Shown here piece by piece: positions 1 through 6,384 of a DNA stretch of 16,526 bases. The stretch is from the NCBI GenBank assembly GCA_002505185.1, contig DAUP01000013.1:1-16526 (forward strand), given 5' to 3'. The stretch comes from Ferroplasmaceae archaeon UBA567. GTDB taxonomy: Archaea; Thermoplasmatota; Thermoplasmata; Thermoplasmatales; Thermoplasmataceae. Below the pieces are notes generated by a model. The model worked only from the letters and a program-made list of their open reading frames with translations. It was not told where the DNA came from and did not search any database. Positions within the stretch are counted from its first letter, which is position 1. Every line of letters starts with the position of its first letter. Position numbers and translations under genes: made by a program.

Positions 1-1
1 T

Positions 2-196
2 GCTGGTGAATCTGGAATATCAACTGGAAAAGGCCCAACCGGCATTGCGGCAGCAGCCATATATATATCCGCAATGAAAAATGGGAAAGCACGCACACAG
101 AAAGATGTGGCCAGAGTCTCTGGTGTTACCGAGGTAACCATAAGAAACAGATATAAGGAGATCAGCAAAAGGCTGGGACTAGATGACCTGGAATGA
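2..196 (+). CDS. tfb: Transcription initiation factor TFB, C-terminal end (partial)
   Basis: The window opens inside this gene, and the 5' part lies outside. The 64 visible residues end in LGLDDLE before a TGA. The fragment carries the end of the second cyclin-like repeat of TFB/TFIIB: a GKGPTGIAAAAIYISA helix, then a TQKDVARVSGVTEVTIRNRY helix-turn-helix. In this family the helix-turn-helix contacts the BRE element upstream of the TATA box, and TFB bridges TBP and RNA polymerase. It converges on the methyltransferase gene that ends at 227, with a 30-base gap. Archaea often carry several TFB paralogues, and the fragment cannot show which one this is. Confidence 0.93.
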   Translation, partial: AGESGISTGKGPTGIAAAAIYISAMKNGKARTQKDVARVSGVTEVTIRNRYKEISKRLGLDDLE

Positions 197-226
197 CATA
201 TTTATTCTCAGGCACTTTTTAGCTTA

Positions 227-967
227 TTACATCATGGAAGTTCTCACACCAATGGATATAAAGGCTGTATGATCCACTATGTTGTTGTCAGGCCTTGTGG
301 CGTTTTCTCTTACTATAATATTGCGTTTTATTAATTCTACTGTTTCAAGCACATAAAATTTTGAATTTTTCATAGTCAAAACGTTTTTCTCAGCCTGGTT
401 GAAATTTGGAGAGTATGTCACGAGATACCCGCCTGGTTTTATGTATTTTTTCATATTTTCAACGGCGTTCCATGGATCAGGAATATCTAATATGGCCGCA
501 TCGTATTTTTCTTTAAAATTCTTTATTCTGACATCGGCTGCAATTGTTTCCCAGTTATCCGGTGGCATAAACTTTTCTATATTGCCGCGTGCTATTCCTA
601 TTGTTTTTTCGTTTAAATCCAGAGTAACAAGTTTTCCTTCTTTCCCAATTGCCTTTAATATTGAGTAACTGAGGGAACCTGTTCCTGCCCCTGCTTCCAA
701 AATACGGCGACCCGGAAGTATTCCAGCAGCATAGATAATGTATGAGGAATCAAATGGCAATATGGCCTGGGTATTTCTTCCGGCAATTTCATTGAAGAAT
801 ATTGAATCTGGTTTAAGTACAAGAAAATCTCTGTTTCTTATCCGGATCGAGTCTCCTGGTTCAAGAAATGTGTTCTTCGGAAGACTAATCTGTTCCTTTC
901 CAAAATAAGCTGTAAGAGTACCCTCATCCAGAATTCCTGTAATTCCTTCAGATTTTAGGATTAACAT
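227..967 (-). CDS. trmI: tRNA (adenine-N1)-methyltransferase, TrmI family
   Basis: 246 residues. The N-terminal ~70 residues form the small beta domain typical of TrmI. A Rossmann-type SAM domain follows, with the binding loop EAGAGTG at 91-97, an acidic residue ending the next strand (TLDLNE, about 115-120) and the DIPDPW motif at 161-166, which in this family lies by the catalytic pocket. The family makes m1A at position 58 of tRNA, and archaeal members also modify position 57. The gene begins 9 bases after the GMP synthase subunit stop. A GGTGAT Shine-Dalgarno lies in that gap only two bases before the ATG, which is closer than usual. It is therefore probably translated from a shared mRNA. 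The family assignment is firm; the exact modified position is inferred. Confidence 0.9.
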   Translation of the reverse strand: MLILKSEGITGILDEGTLTAYFGKEQISLPKNTFLEPGDSIRIRNRDFLVLKPDSIFFNEIAGRNTQAILPFDSSYIIYAAGILPGRRILEAGAGTGSLSYSILKAIGKEGKLVTLDLNEKTIGIARGNIEKFMPPDNWETIAADVRIKNFKEKYDAAILDIPDPWNAVENMKKYIKPGGYLVTYSPNFNQAEKNVLTMKNSKFYVLETVELIKRNIIVRENATRPDNNIVDHTAFISIGVRTSMM

Positions 968-976
968 TTATCACCA

Positions 977-1543
977 CTATTTTTTGCACACATTAATAAA
1001 ATTCCTGAATATTTCTGTTCCATACTCTGTATTATTCACTTCTGGATGAAATTGGACAGCAAATATGTCCTTTGTTTTATGGTAGTATGCCTGTACCTCA
1101 CATGTGTCCGATGAAGCGCACAAAACATATTCGTCCTGCAAATTTTTAATTTCGTCGTTGTGGCTTTCCCACGCATTGATTGTTTTAGGCAGATTGCTAA
1201 ATATAGATTCATTCCTGATAAATATCACCTTCTTCCTCCCATATTCTGGATGAACAGCCCTGGTTACCGTTGAACCGGAATTAAGGGCAATGAACTGTGC
1301 TCCTGCACATATGCCTAGTATTGGATAGTTATGTGTCTCTATGTACTGTTTAATATACCCAAGTTTTCCAATTTCAGATTCTATACTTGCTGGCCCCCCT
1401 GAAAGTACAAGTCCATCAAGATCGTCGAGTTTTTCATTTTCTACCGTATTCGGGTATATTTCAGATTCCACTTCAAGTGATCTGATAACCCGCCATTCGC
1501 GATGGGTCCACTGGCCACCGTTATCAATAACTCCTATCTTCAT
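977..1543 (-). CDS. guaAA: GMP synthase, glutamine amidotransferase subunit
   Basis: 188 residues, the usual length of the separate glutaminase subunit found in archaea, where GMP synthase is split. It releases ammonia from glutamine for the partner ATP-pyrophosphatase subunit, which converts XMP to GMP. That partner is not in this window. The class I triad is visible: nucleophile Cys79 in GICAGAQ, and His166 with Glu168 in QFHPEV. The oxyanion-loop SGGP is at 48-51. The N-terminus MKIGVIDNGGQWTH is typical, which supports the start. A TATA-like box 18-29 bases upstream suggests a leaderless transcript that also carries trmI. Confidence 0.95.
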   Translation of the reverse strand: MKIGVIDNGGQWTHREWRVIRSLEVESEIYPNTVENEKLDDLDGLVLSGGPASIESEIGKLGYIKQYIETHNYPILGICAGAQFIALNSGSTVTRAVHPEYGRKKVIFIRNESIFSNLPKTINAWESHNDEIKNLQDEYVLCASSDTCEVQAYYHKTKDIFAVQFHPEVNNTEYGTEIFRNFINVCKK

Positions 1544-1560
1544 TTGTTGATAATACTATA

Positions 1561-1572
1561 CATATATTTAAA
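1561..1572 (-). promoter_or_regulatory. TATA-like promoter element of guaAA-trmI
   Basis: The minus strand reads TTTAAATATATG, 18-29 bases before the guaAA ATG. At that distance the transcript would start at or very near the start codon. No Shine-Dalgarno precedes guaAA, which fits leaderless initiation. Confidence 0.55.
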
Positions 1573-1704
1573 TTAAGAGACACGAAGCATCAATGCCCCT
1601 GCACGGTTAGGCAGCAATTATATGTTTAAACGCCCACGTATCCATATATAACCTTTGAAAATTCTAATTTAAAAATTCTCCTTAACGTGTTGAATAACGA
1701 TAAT

Positions 1705-1714
1705 ATTAAATATT
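1705..1714 (+). promoter_or_regulatory. TATA-like element upstream of the 1744 gene
   Basis: ATTAAATATT lies 30-39 bases before the start at 1744. A second AT-rich stretch (TTTATTATAT, 1723-1732) is too close to act as the TATA box for that start. The 200-base gap 1544-1743 separates this gene from the divergent guaAA and shows nothing else I can name. Confidence 0.4.
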
Positions 1715-1743
1715 GCCATTGATTTATTATATCGTGGTATGGT

Positions 1744-2349
1744 ATGAATGGCGAACGTTATTTCTATTACCTTAAACTGATAAATAACCCGCCGGAGAAT
1801 TCTGTGGTGGAATATTATACGGATTTATCGACGCAGCTGGAAAATGACTACGACCTGTCTGTAAGCCAGATTACAGAACTAGAATCTCTTATTAGCAATT
1901 ATATAAAAATGAAGGCAAATCCACACGTGAAGGTTATAAATGCTTTGACCGGCATAGAAGAAGAGCCGCCTAAAACTGTGATAGACGATTTTGGCGGAAA
2001 TGCTGTTTTTACCGGGAAAGAAACCAGGTATGGCATAGAATGGAGTGTCTATGAGCCCCGTGCAAGCAATAATCTATTTTTTAAAAAATGGTATTACAAT
2101 GAAAAAATAGCATCCATACTTGATAAAACGCTTGAAAAAGCAATTCCACATAGAATTCCAAATTACTTTGACATACCCCCATGGATCTTCGGTAATTTTT
2201 CCTATAAGGGCATAAGGTATATACCATTAAAGGATGTTATAAACAATGCCATAGAAATGGAAATAATACCCAATAAGTACTACCTGGCTCAGAAAGGCAT
2301 AAGCAGGGAACTTATAGATAACTTGGACGATAATAATATGTGGTTATAA
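1744..2349 (+). CDS. Conserved-looking hypothetical protein, unrecognised
   Basis: 201 residues with no domain I recognise. There is no signal peptide, no membrane segment and no Cys/His metal cluster. The first ~60 residues look helical and charged. The middle carries KWYYNEK and a proline/aromatic run (IPNYFDIPPWIFGNF, about 140-153) followed by YKGIRYIPLKDV. The C-terminus is helical and acidic. Codon use resembles the flanking core genes, with many ATA, AGG and AGA codons, so it looks resident rather than recently acquired. It stands alone, divergent from guaAA and 45 bases ahead of the DtxR-type regulator, with no Shine-Dalgarno. I assign no function. Confidence 0.75.
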   Translation: MNGERYFYYLKLINNPPENSVVEYYTDLSTQLENDYDLSVSQITELESLISNYIKMKANPHVKVINALTGIEEEPPKTVIDDFGGNAVFTGKETRYGIEWSVYEPRASNNLFFKKWYYNEKIASILDKTLEKAIPHRIPNYFDIPPWIFGNFSYKGIRYIPLKDVINNAIEMEIIPNKYYLAQKGISRELIDNLDDNNMWL

Positions 2350-2363
2350 TTCTTTTAAGTTAA

Positions 2364-2373
2364 ATTTAAATAT
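2364..2373 (+). promoter_or_regulatory. TATA-like element of the DtxR-family gene
   Basis: ATTTAAATAT is 22-31 bases before the ATG at 2395, the spacing expected for a leaderless archaeal transcript. It directly abuts the palindrome at 2375-2389. Confidence 0.5.
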
Positions 2374-2374
2374 T

Positions 2375-2389
2375 TTAGTATTATACTAA
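2375..2389 (+). promoter_or_regulatory. 15-base palindrome, probable DtxR-family operator
   Basis: TTAGTAT-T-ATACTAA is a perfect inverted repeat of 7-base arms around one central base. It sits between the TATA box and the start codon at 2395, where a bound repressor would block initiation. DtxR/IdeR/MntR operators share outer TTAG...CTAA arms, so self-regulation by the adjacent gene is likely. This is inference from position and symmetry. Confidence 0.5.
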
Positions 2390-2394
2390 TAACT

Positions 2395-2793
2395 ATGGAA
2401 TATAATATTACCCGGAAGGAGAGGGATTGCATTGTAGCACTCCATGAAAATTCTGGTTTTCCATTAAGATTGTTTAATATTGCTGAGATCCTGAAAATCA
2501 AAGCCCCTACAGCCTATGAGCTTGTAAAGAGATTAGAATCCAAGAATATTATAGAAAAGAAAAATGGGGTGATATCTCTGACGCCAAATGGAAATATGAT
2601 TTACAGTGAGATAATAATGGCACACAGGACACTTGAGATAATGCTCACAAAAAGTGGTGTAAATTCAGATAGGGCATGCCAGCAAATAGAGAAAATAGAT
2701 TACCTCATGGATGATGTTTCTATCCAAAAACTTTTCAAAAGCCTTGGCCAGCCTCAGACTTGCCCACATGGAAAACCTGTCATTTCTAAATAA
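2395..2793 (+). CDS. DtxR/MntR-family transcriptional regulator with atypical metal ligands
   Basis: 132 residues. The N-terminal winged helix has the DtxR layout: NIAEILKIKAPTAYELVKRLES recognition segment, then a wing ending ISLTPNG. The dimerisation/metal domain follows with AHRTLEIML, and the end is CPHGKPV, close to the PFGNPIP-like stretch of DtxR. There is no third SH3-like domain, as in MntR-type members. By eye alignment the His/Glu pair of one metal site is kept (HRTLE), but other usual ligands look replaced: Lys8 near the N-terminal ligand, and Asp and Tyr in KIDYLM where Glu-His is usual. It could therefore sense a different metal, or none. It ends one base before the convergent phosphatase gene. 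Family membership is firm; the effector is unknown. Confidence 0.85.
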   Translation: MEYNITRKERDCIVALHENSGFPLRLFNIAEILKIKAPTAYELVKRLESKNIIEKKNGVISLTPNGNMIYSEIIMAHRTLEIMLTKSGVNSDRACQQIEKIDYLMDDVSIQKLFKSLGQPQTCPHGKPVISK

Positions 2794-3363
2794 TTATTCA
2801 AAAATCTTCTTTATTCTTTGGGATAGAAGAAGTGAGCCTATGGACATTATTTTACCATTCTCTACATCGATTACTGACATAGATGCATGCCTTATGTCCA
2901 TGCCGAAACTTTCTTCCTCGTTCAGTTCAAGATAATGTGCCAGTGCGCATCTTATGGGAAATGAGTGGCTTACCACCAGATATGACCCCTCATAGGAATT
3001 TATAAGATCAATCATTCTATTTTGCTGAGACTCGAAAGATTCCATGCCCAGTTCATTGCGTGATTTATCTGGTATGTCAACTATCCGCTTGCCGTTGTAT
3101 TCCCCAAAATCCGATTCCACCGCCCTGTTGTCTGTGGTTATTTGAAGGTTTAAGAACTGATTTATTATATTCGCTGTTTCGACAGCTCTCAAGACAGGGC
3201 TGGATACTATGCCATCAAACTTGAGGCCTTTTAACTGTTCCCCTGTAAATCTTGCCTGTTCTACTCCCTCTTCTGTAAGCCTGTACTTATTAAGTTCACT
3301 GGAAAGTATTCCATTTCTGTTTGTATAGCTTTCCCCATGCCTTATAAGTACGACATATTTCAT
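2794..3363 (-). CDS. Histidine phosphatase family protein (phosphoglycerate mutase-like)
   Basis: 189 residues from the ATG at 3363; an ATG at 3372 would add three. The N-terminal LIRHGES is the catalytic RHG motif, whose His becomes phosphorylated. VVSSP-like IVSSPVLRAVETA and VVSHSFPIR supply the other conserved Arg and His of the pocket, and Glu87-89 region (ESDFGEYNG) fits the acid position. Members range from cofactor-dependent phosphoglycerate mutase to phosphatases of sugars, nucleotides or cobalamin precursors, and the substrate cannot be read from sequence. The 3363 start is favoured because a TATA-like TTATAAAC is about 25 bases upstream and the protein then opens MKYVVLIRHGE, as is usual. 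Its stop directly abuts the stop of the convergent regulator gene. Confidence 0.85.
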   Translation of the reverse strand: MKYVVLIRHGESYTNRNGILSSELNKYRLTEEGVEQARFTGEQLKGLKFDGIVSSPVLRAVETANIINQFLNLQITTDNRAVESDFGEYNGKRIVDIPDKSRNELGMESFESQQNRMIDLINSYEGSYLVVSHSFPIRCALAHYLELNEEESFGMDIRHASMSVIDVENGKIMSIGSLLLSQRIKKIFE

Positions 3364-3383
3364 AATTAACATATTATTAAATG

Positions 3384-3395
3384 GTTTATAATTTT
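3384..3395 (-). promoter_or_regulatory. TATA-like element of the histidine phosphatase gene
   Basis: The minus strand reads AAAATTATAAAC, centred about 25 bases from the ATG at 3363. It lies in the 91-base divergent intergenic region shared with the thioredoxin-domain gene. Confidence 0.45.
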
Positions 3396-3418
3396 ATTGA
3401 ATTTTGGTTATCCGGTTT

Positions 3419-3428
3419 ACAATATATT
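3419..3428 (+). promoter_or_regulatory. TATA-like element of the thioredoxin-domain gene
   Basis: ACAATATATT lies 27-36 bases before the ATG at 3455, which fits a leaderless or very short-leader transcript. It also argues against the TTG at 3404, which lies upstream of the box. Confidence 0.45.
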
Positions 3429-3454
3429 TGTATAGAAAAATAACATACCTTTTC

Positions 3455-5371
3455 ATGAATAGACTGGCACATGAAAACAGCCCATATCTAATAGAACATT
3501 CAAATAATCCTGTTGACTGGTATCCCTGGTCAGATGAGGCATTTGATCTTGCAAAGAAAGAGAATAAACCGGTTTTCCTGAGCATTGGTTATTCTAGCTG
3601 CCACTGGTGCCATGTTATGGAACAGGAAAGCTTCATGGATCCTGCTGTGGCAGAAAAGATGAACAGCACATTTGTATGTATTAAGGTAGACAGGGAAGAG
3701 CGGCCTGACATAGACAGCCTTTATATGACTTTAAGCCAGGTAATGACAGGTACGGGCGGATGGCCACTTAATGTAATACTGACACCGGATAGAAAACCTA
3801 TTTTTGCATTCACCTATATACCACGGGTTTCAAGAAATAATATGATAGGCATAACTGACCTGTGCGACAATATTTCGTACCTCTGGAAAAATAAAAGAGA
3901 AGAAATGGAAAAAAACGGAGATGAGGCAATATCACGATTAAATAACGTGGAAAACAAAGCGGCAAAAACTACTTCCCTGGATTATAAAAATATTATAGAA
4001 TCAACATATGAGTCCCTTAAAAAAAATTATGACAGTGAATACGGTGGATTTGGCAGTGCACCAAAATTTCCCTCATTTCAGCATATTATCTTCCTGTTAA
4101 ATTACTATAAAAAATATACCTCAAAGGATGCGTTGGGAATGGCAGAACATTCGCTCCATATGATGTATATGGGTGGCATGTACGATCACGTTGGAGGGGG
4201 GTTCCACCGGTATTCTACCGATCCTTTCTTCAGAATACCTCATTTCGAAAAAATGGCATATGATCAGGCAATGGCAATAATGGCATATTCTTATGCCTAT
4301 GATATCACTGGAGATACTTTCTATAAGAATGTAGTATATGAGATATACAAATTTCTGAAGGACGAAATGTTTTCAGGTGGATTTTATACGGCTGTTGATG
4401 CAGACTCTGAGAATGAGGAGGGGAAATTCTATACATGGGCATATTCAGAACTGGTAGAATCTGTAGGCAAAGAATTTGTTTCTGATTTCAATATAAATCC
4501 AGAGGGTAATTTCTACGATAACAATTCCAGGCAGTCTGGCAGGAATATACTCTACATGGATAGGAGGATTCAGGGTGATCCAACTTCCATGTACAGAAAA
4601 GAGCTTGAAACGTTGAAAAAAATCCGTGATAAGAGGACAAAGCCATTGATAGACGATAAGATACTGGCCGATGTAAACGGACTCTTGATAAAGGCCATTT
4701 CAATAGCATCCATGATTTTCAGTGATAATAATATGTTGCAAACTGCAGAAAATTCAGCAGATTTTATTATGAATTATATGTACACCAGTGCCAGGCTCAT
4801 GCATTCATTCAGGAAAGGAAAGTCTTCAATTGAAGGCATATTTGATGATTATTCATTCATGGTTTCCGGCCTCCTATCCCTTTATGAGGCATCATTAAAC
4901 GAAATATATCTTGATTATGCCAGGGAACTTCATAAACTCCTTATGGAAAAGTTTTATGATGAAACAAATGGTGGATTTTATAGCAACAGGGGAGACCTCC
5001 TGGTAAGGCTCAAGGAATCATATGACAATGCCATACCATCCGGTTTTTCCTTTGAAGTAGGAAATCTAGTGGTTTTCAATTATATTGATAACAAATATGC
5101 AGAAGAGCTTGAAAAATCAATCAAGGGAATAGCAAAGGACATTCAGGTGCAGCCTATTTTCTTTTCTTATACTGTCTCATACTTTTTCAATCTGCTTGAA
5201 TTCTATAAAATAAGCACAGATTCAGGTGAAATACTGGATTACCTGCAACACCACTATCCCAGTGACTATTTCTTTATCAAATCCGGGAATAATGAAATCT
5301 CAGTGTGTGATACCAGTAAATGTTTTCTTATAAGAAACCTGCAAGAACTAAAAAATTTAATAGGGCATTGA
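3455..5371 (+). CDS. Thioredoxin-domain protein of the DUF255/YyaL (SPATA20-like) family
   Basis: 638 residues. The opening MNRLAHENSPYLIEHSNNP then VDWYPW is the hallmark of this family and fixes the start. An in-frame TTG 51 bases earlier would add an unrelated hydrophobic stretch. Residues ~30-160 form a thioredoxin-like domain with CHWC at 49-52 followed by HVMEQESF, then DREERPDID and GGWPLNV. The remainder is the alpha/alpha-barrel (six-hairpin glycosidase-like) part, with GGFGSAPKFP, YDHVGGGFHRYS, HFEKMAYDQA, and AVDADSENEEGKFYTW. Homologues are widespread in archaea, bacteria and animals. The biochemical role is not settled, and redox and sugar-epimerase-like functions have been suggested from the folds. 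No signal peptide is seen, so it is probably cytosolic. Confidence 0.92.
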   Translation: MNRLAHENSPYLIEHSNNPVDWYPWSDEAFDLAKKENKPVFLSIGYSSCHWCHVMEQESFMDPAVAEKMNSTFVCIKVDREERPDIDSLYMTLSQVMTGTGGWPLNVILTPDRKPIFAFTYIPRVSRNNMIGITDLCDNISYLWKNKREEMEKNGDEAISRLNNVENKAAKTTSLDYKNIIESTYESLKKNYDSEYGGFGSAPKFPSFQHIIFLLNYYKKYTSKDALGMAEHSLHMMYMGGMYDHVGGGFHRYSTDPFFRIPHFEKMAYDQAMAIMAYSYAYDITGDTFYKNVVYEIYKFLKDEMFSGGFYTAVDADSENEEGKFYTWAYSELVESVGKEFVSDFNINPEGNFYDNNSRQSGRNILYMDRRIQGDPTSMYRKELETLKKIRDKRTKPLIDDKILADVNGLLIKAISIASMIFSDNNMLQTAENSADFIMNYMYTSARLMHSFRKGKSSIEGIFDDYSFMVSGLLSLYEASLNEIYLDYARELHKLLMEKFYDETNGGFYSNRGDLLVRLKESYDNAIPSGFSFEVGNLVVFNYIDNKYAEELEKSIKGIAKDIQVQPIFFSYTVSYFFNLLEFYKISTDSGEILDYLQHHYPSDYFFIKSGNNEISVCDTSKCFLIRNLQELKNLIGH

Positions 5372-5472
5372 GGCTATTATAAAAATAATGCTTTTCTATC
5401 TTTAAAATTGCAGTATATTTAAATGATTATTTCCGGCAGTGTTAATGTTGGATAAATTAACCTTTAATATCA

Positions 5473-5561
5473 TGCCGGGGTCGGGGATTGAACCCGAGGC
5501 CTTCGGATATCTCAGTTTTTCACTTATGAGTCCGACGCTCTACCAACTGAGCCACCCCGGC
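5473..5561 (-). tRNA. Elongator tRNA-Met (CAU) with a 16-base intron
   Basis: The minus strand folds as a tRNA: acceptor GCCGGGG/CCCCGGC, D arm GCTC...GAGC, anticodon stem TCGGA/TCCGA, T arm TCGGG-TTCAATC-CCCGA, and discriminator A at 5473. CCA is not encoded. The anticodon CAU is at 5526-5528. The acceptor matches archaeal elongator tRNA-Met and not the AGCGGGG-type initiator. The intron at 5509-5524 interrupts positions 37/38 and leaves a 73-base mature tRNA. The gene starts 11 bases after the rps3ae stop with no TATA box at the right distance, so it is probably processed from the rps3ae transcript. Confidence 0.96.
5509..5524 (-). other. tRNA-Met intron (bulge-helix-bulge)
   Basis: The minus strand reads AGTGAAAAACTGAGAT. 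Exon CTCA pairs with intron TGAG to give the central 4-bp helix. It is flanked by two 3-base bulges (TAA and ATA), and the inner GT/AC stem closes on a GAAAA loop. Cleavage after the second base of each bulge gives canonical splicing between positions 37 and 38. This is a textbook archaeal splicing-endonuclease substrate. Confidence 0.93.
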
Positions 5562-5572
5562 TTATAAAAATA

Positions 5573-6205
5573 TCAGTTTGGAAGAGCCTCGACCGGCTCC
5601 TGTTCCATATTAGTAGGCATTTCATCACGCTTTCCAATTTCCGTCTTCCTTACCTCTATCTTTCTGATAGGATAAACATCCTTTATGGAATTTACAAGAT
5701 CTCCATAGACATCGTCTCCTATTATGTAATTTGCAAATGCCCCAAGATCCATTTCTTTTGCTTTTTTAACAATGTAATCAACTACTGTGGCGCGTACCTC
5801 AGACCTTTTTGTGCCAGTAAGTTTCTGATCGGCTACCAGCACTAATTTAACCGCTATATTGTACAGATCACTTGTTTTTACATCTGTGACTATATCCATT
5901 CTCTCTCTTCTTCTCCGGACCATTCTTCTTATGGTATCGTCACTGACTTCATGGCCAATAAATTTTGTAGTGCATCTTTTTCCCTCGCAATTATCTACCT
6001 GGAATAAAACCATTGAACTGGCCTTCTTAAAATTGCCTGTAAATGTAGATACAGGAACAGCTATAGTCCTGTTGATCATATATTTAGGGTCTGCACTTGG
6101 GCTTAACCCTATCTCCTTCTCACCGAAATATGACGGTGCAACAATTGTGTACCATGACTTCTCCTTCCATTTATCCTTTGTAGTTGATCTTCTTCTATCT
6201 GCCAT
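5573..6205 (-). CDS. rps3ae: 30S ribosomal protein S3Ae (eS1)
   Basis: 210 residues, near the normal archaeal length. The sequence has the S3Ae landmarks: KDKWKEKSWYTIVAPSYFGE near the N-terminus, a GHEVSDDTIRRMVRRRRERMD central stretch, and YPIRKIEVRKTEI toward the C-terminus. It is a small-subunit protein shared by archaea and eukaryotes. An AAGAGGGA Shine-Dalgarno (6210-6217) is four bases before the ATG. A TATA-like palindrome further up at 6257-6270 leaves a leader of about 30 bases, so unlike many neighbours this mRNA is not leaderless. It is probably co-transcribed with the tRNA-Met that follows 11 bases after its stop. The acidic QEPVEALPN tail is a lineage-specific extension. Confidence 0.97.
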   Translation of the reverse strand: MADRRRSTTKDKWKEKSWYTIVAPSYFGEKEIGLSPSADPKYMINRTIAVPVSTFTGNFKKASSMVLFQVDNCEGKRCTTKFIGHEVSDDTIRRMVRRRRERMDIVTDVKTSDLYNIAVKLVLVADQKLTGTKRSEVRATVVDYIVKKAKEMDLGAFANYIIGDDVYGDLVNSIKDVYPIRKIEVRKTEIGKRDEMPTNMEQEPVEALPN

Positions 6206-6256
6206 TAAATCCCTCTTATTAATTGAGCTTAACTTAGTAGTGAAATACTTTATTGC

Positions 6257-6270
6257 TTATAAATTTATAA
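6257..6270 (-). promoter_or_regulatory. TATA box of rps3ae (perfect palindrome)
   Basis: TTATAAATTTATAA is self-complementary. It lies 52-65 bases upstream of the rps3ae ATG and predicts a leader of about 30 bases containing the Shine-Dalgarno. 6271-6384, between here and the arginine deiminase stop, shows nothing else. Confidence 0.6.
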
Positions 6271-6384
6271 TGTTTTCGAAATATCGAATTAATACCATCT
6301 CTCTGCCAAATAAAATCTATACTGGCTAAGGCTTTAATATTCCTGATTTAAGGCAATTAACTGACAGGGGCAAAAATATGAAAA

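Noticed and set aside
3404..3454. TTG-initiated N-terminal extension of the thioredoxin-domain protein
   Set aside because: The family's conserved N-terminus begins at the ATG at 3455, and the TATA-like box lies inside the extension.
5859..6329. 156-codon plus-strand open frame opposite rps3ae
   Set aside because: It is antisense to a certain ribosomal protein gene, has no recognisable protein content, and owes its length to the codon bias of the gene it overlaps.
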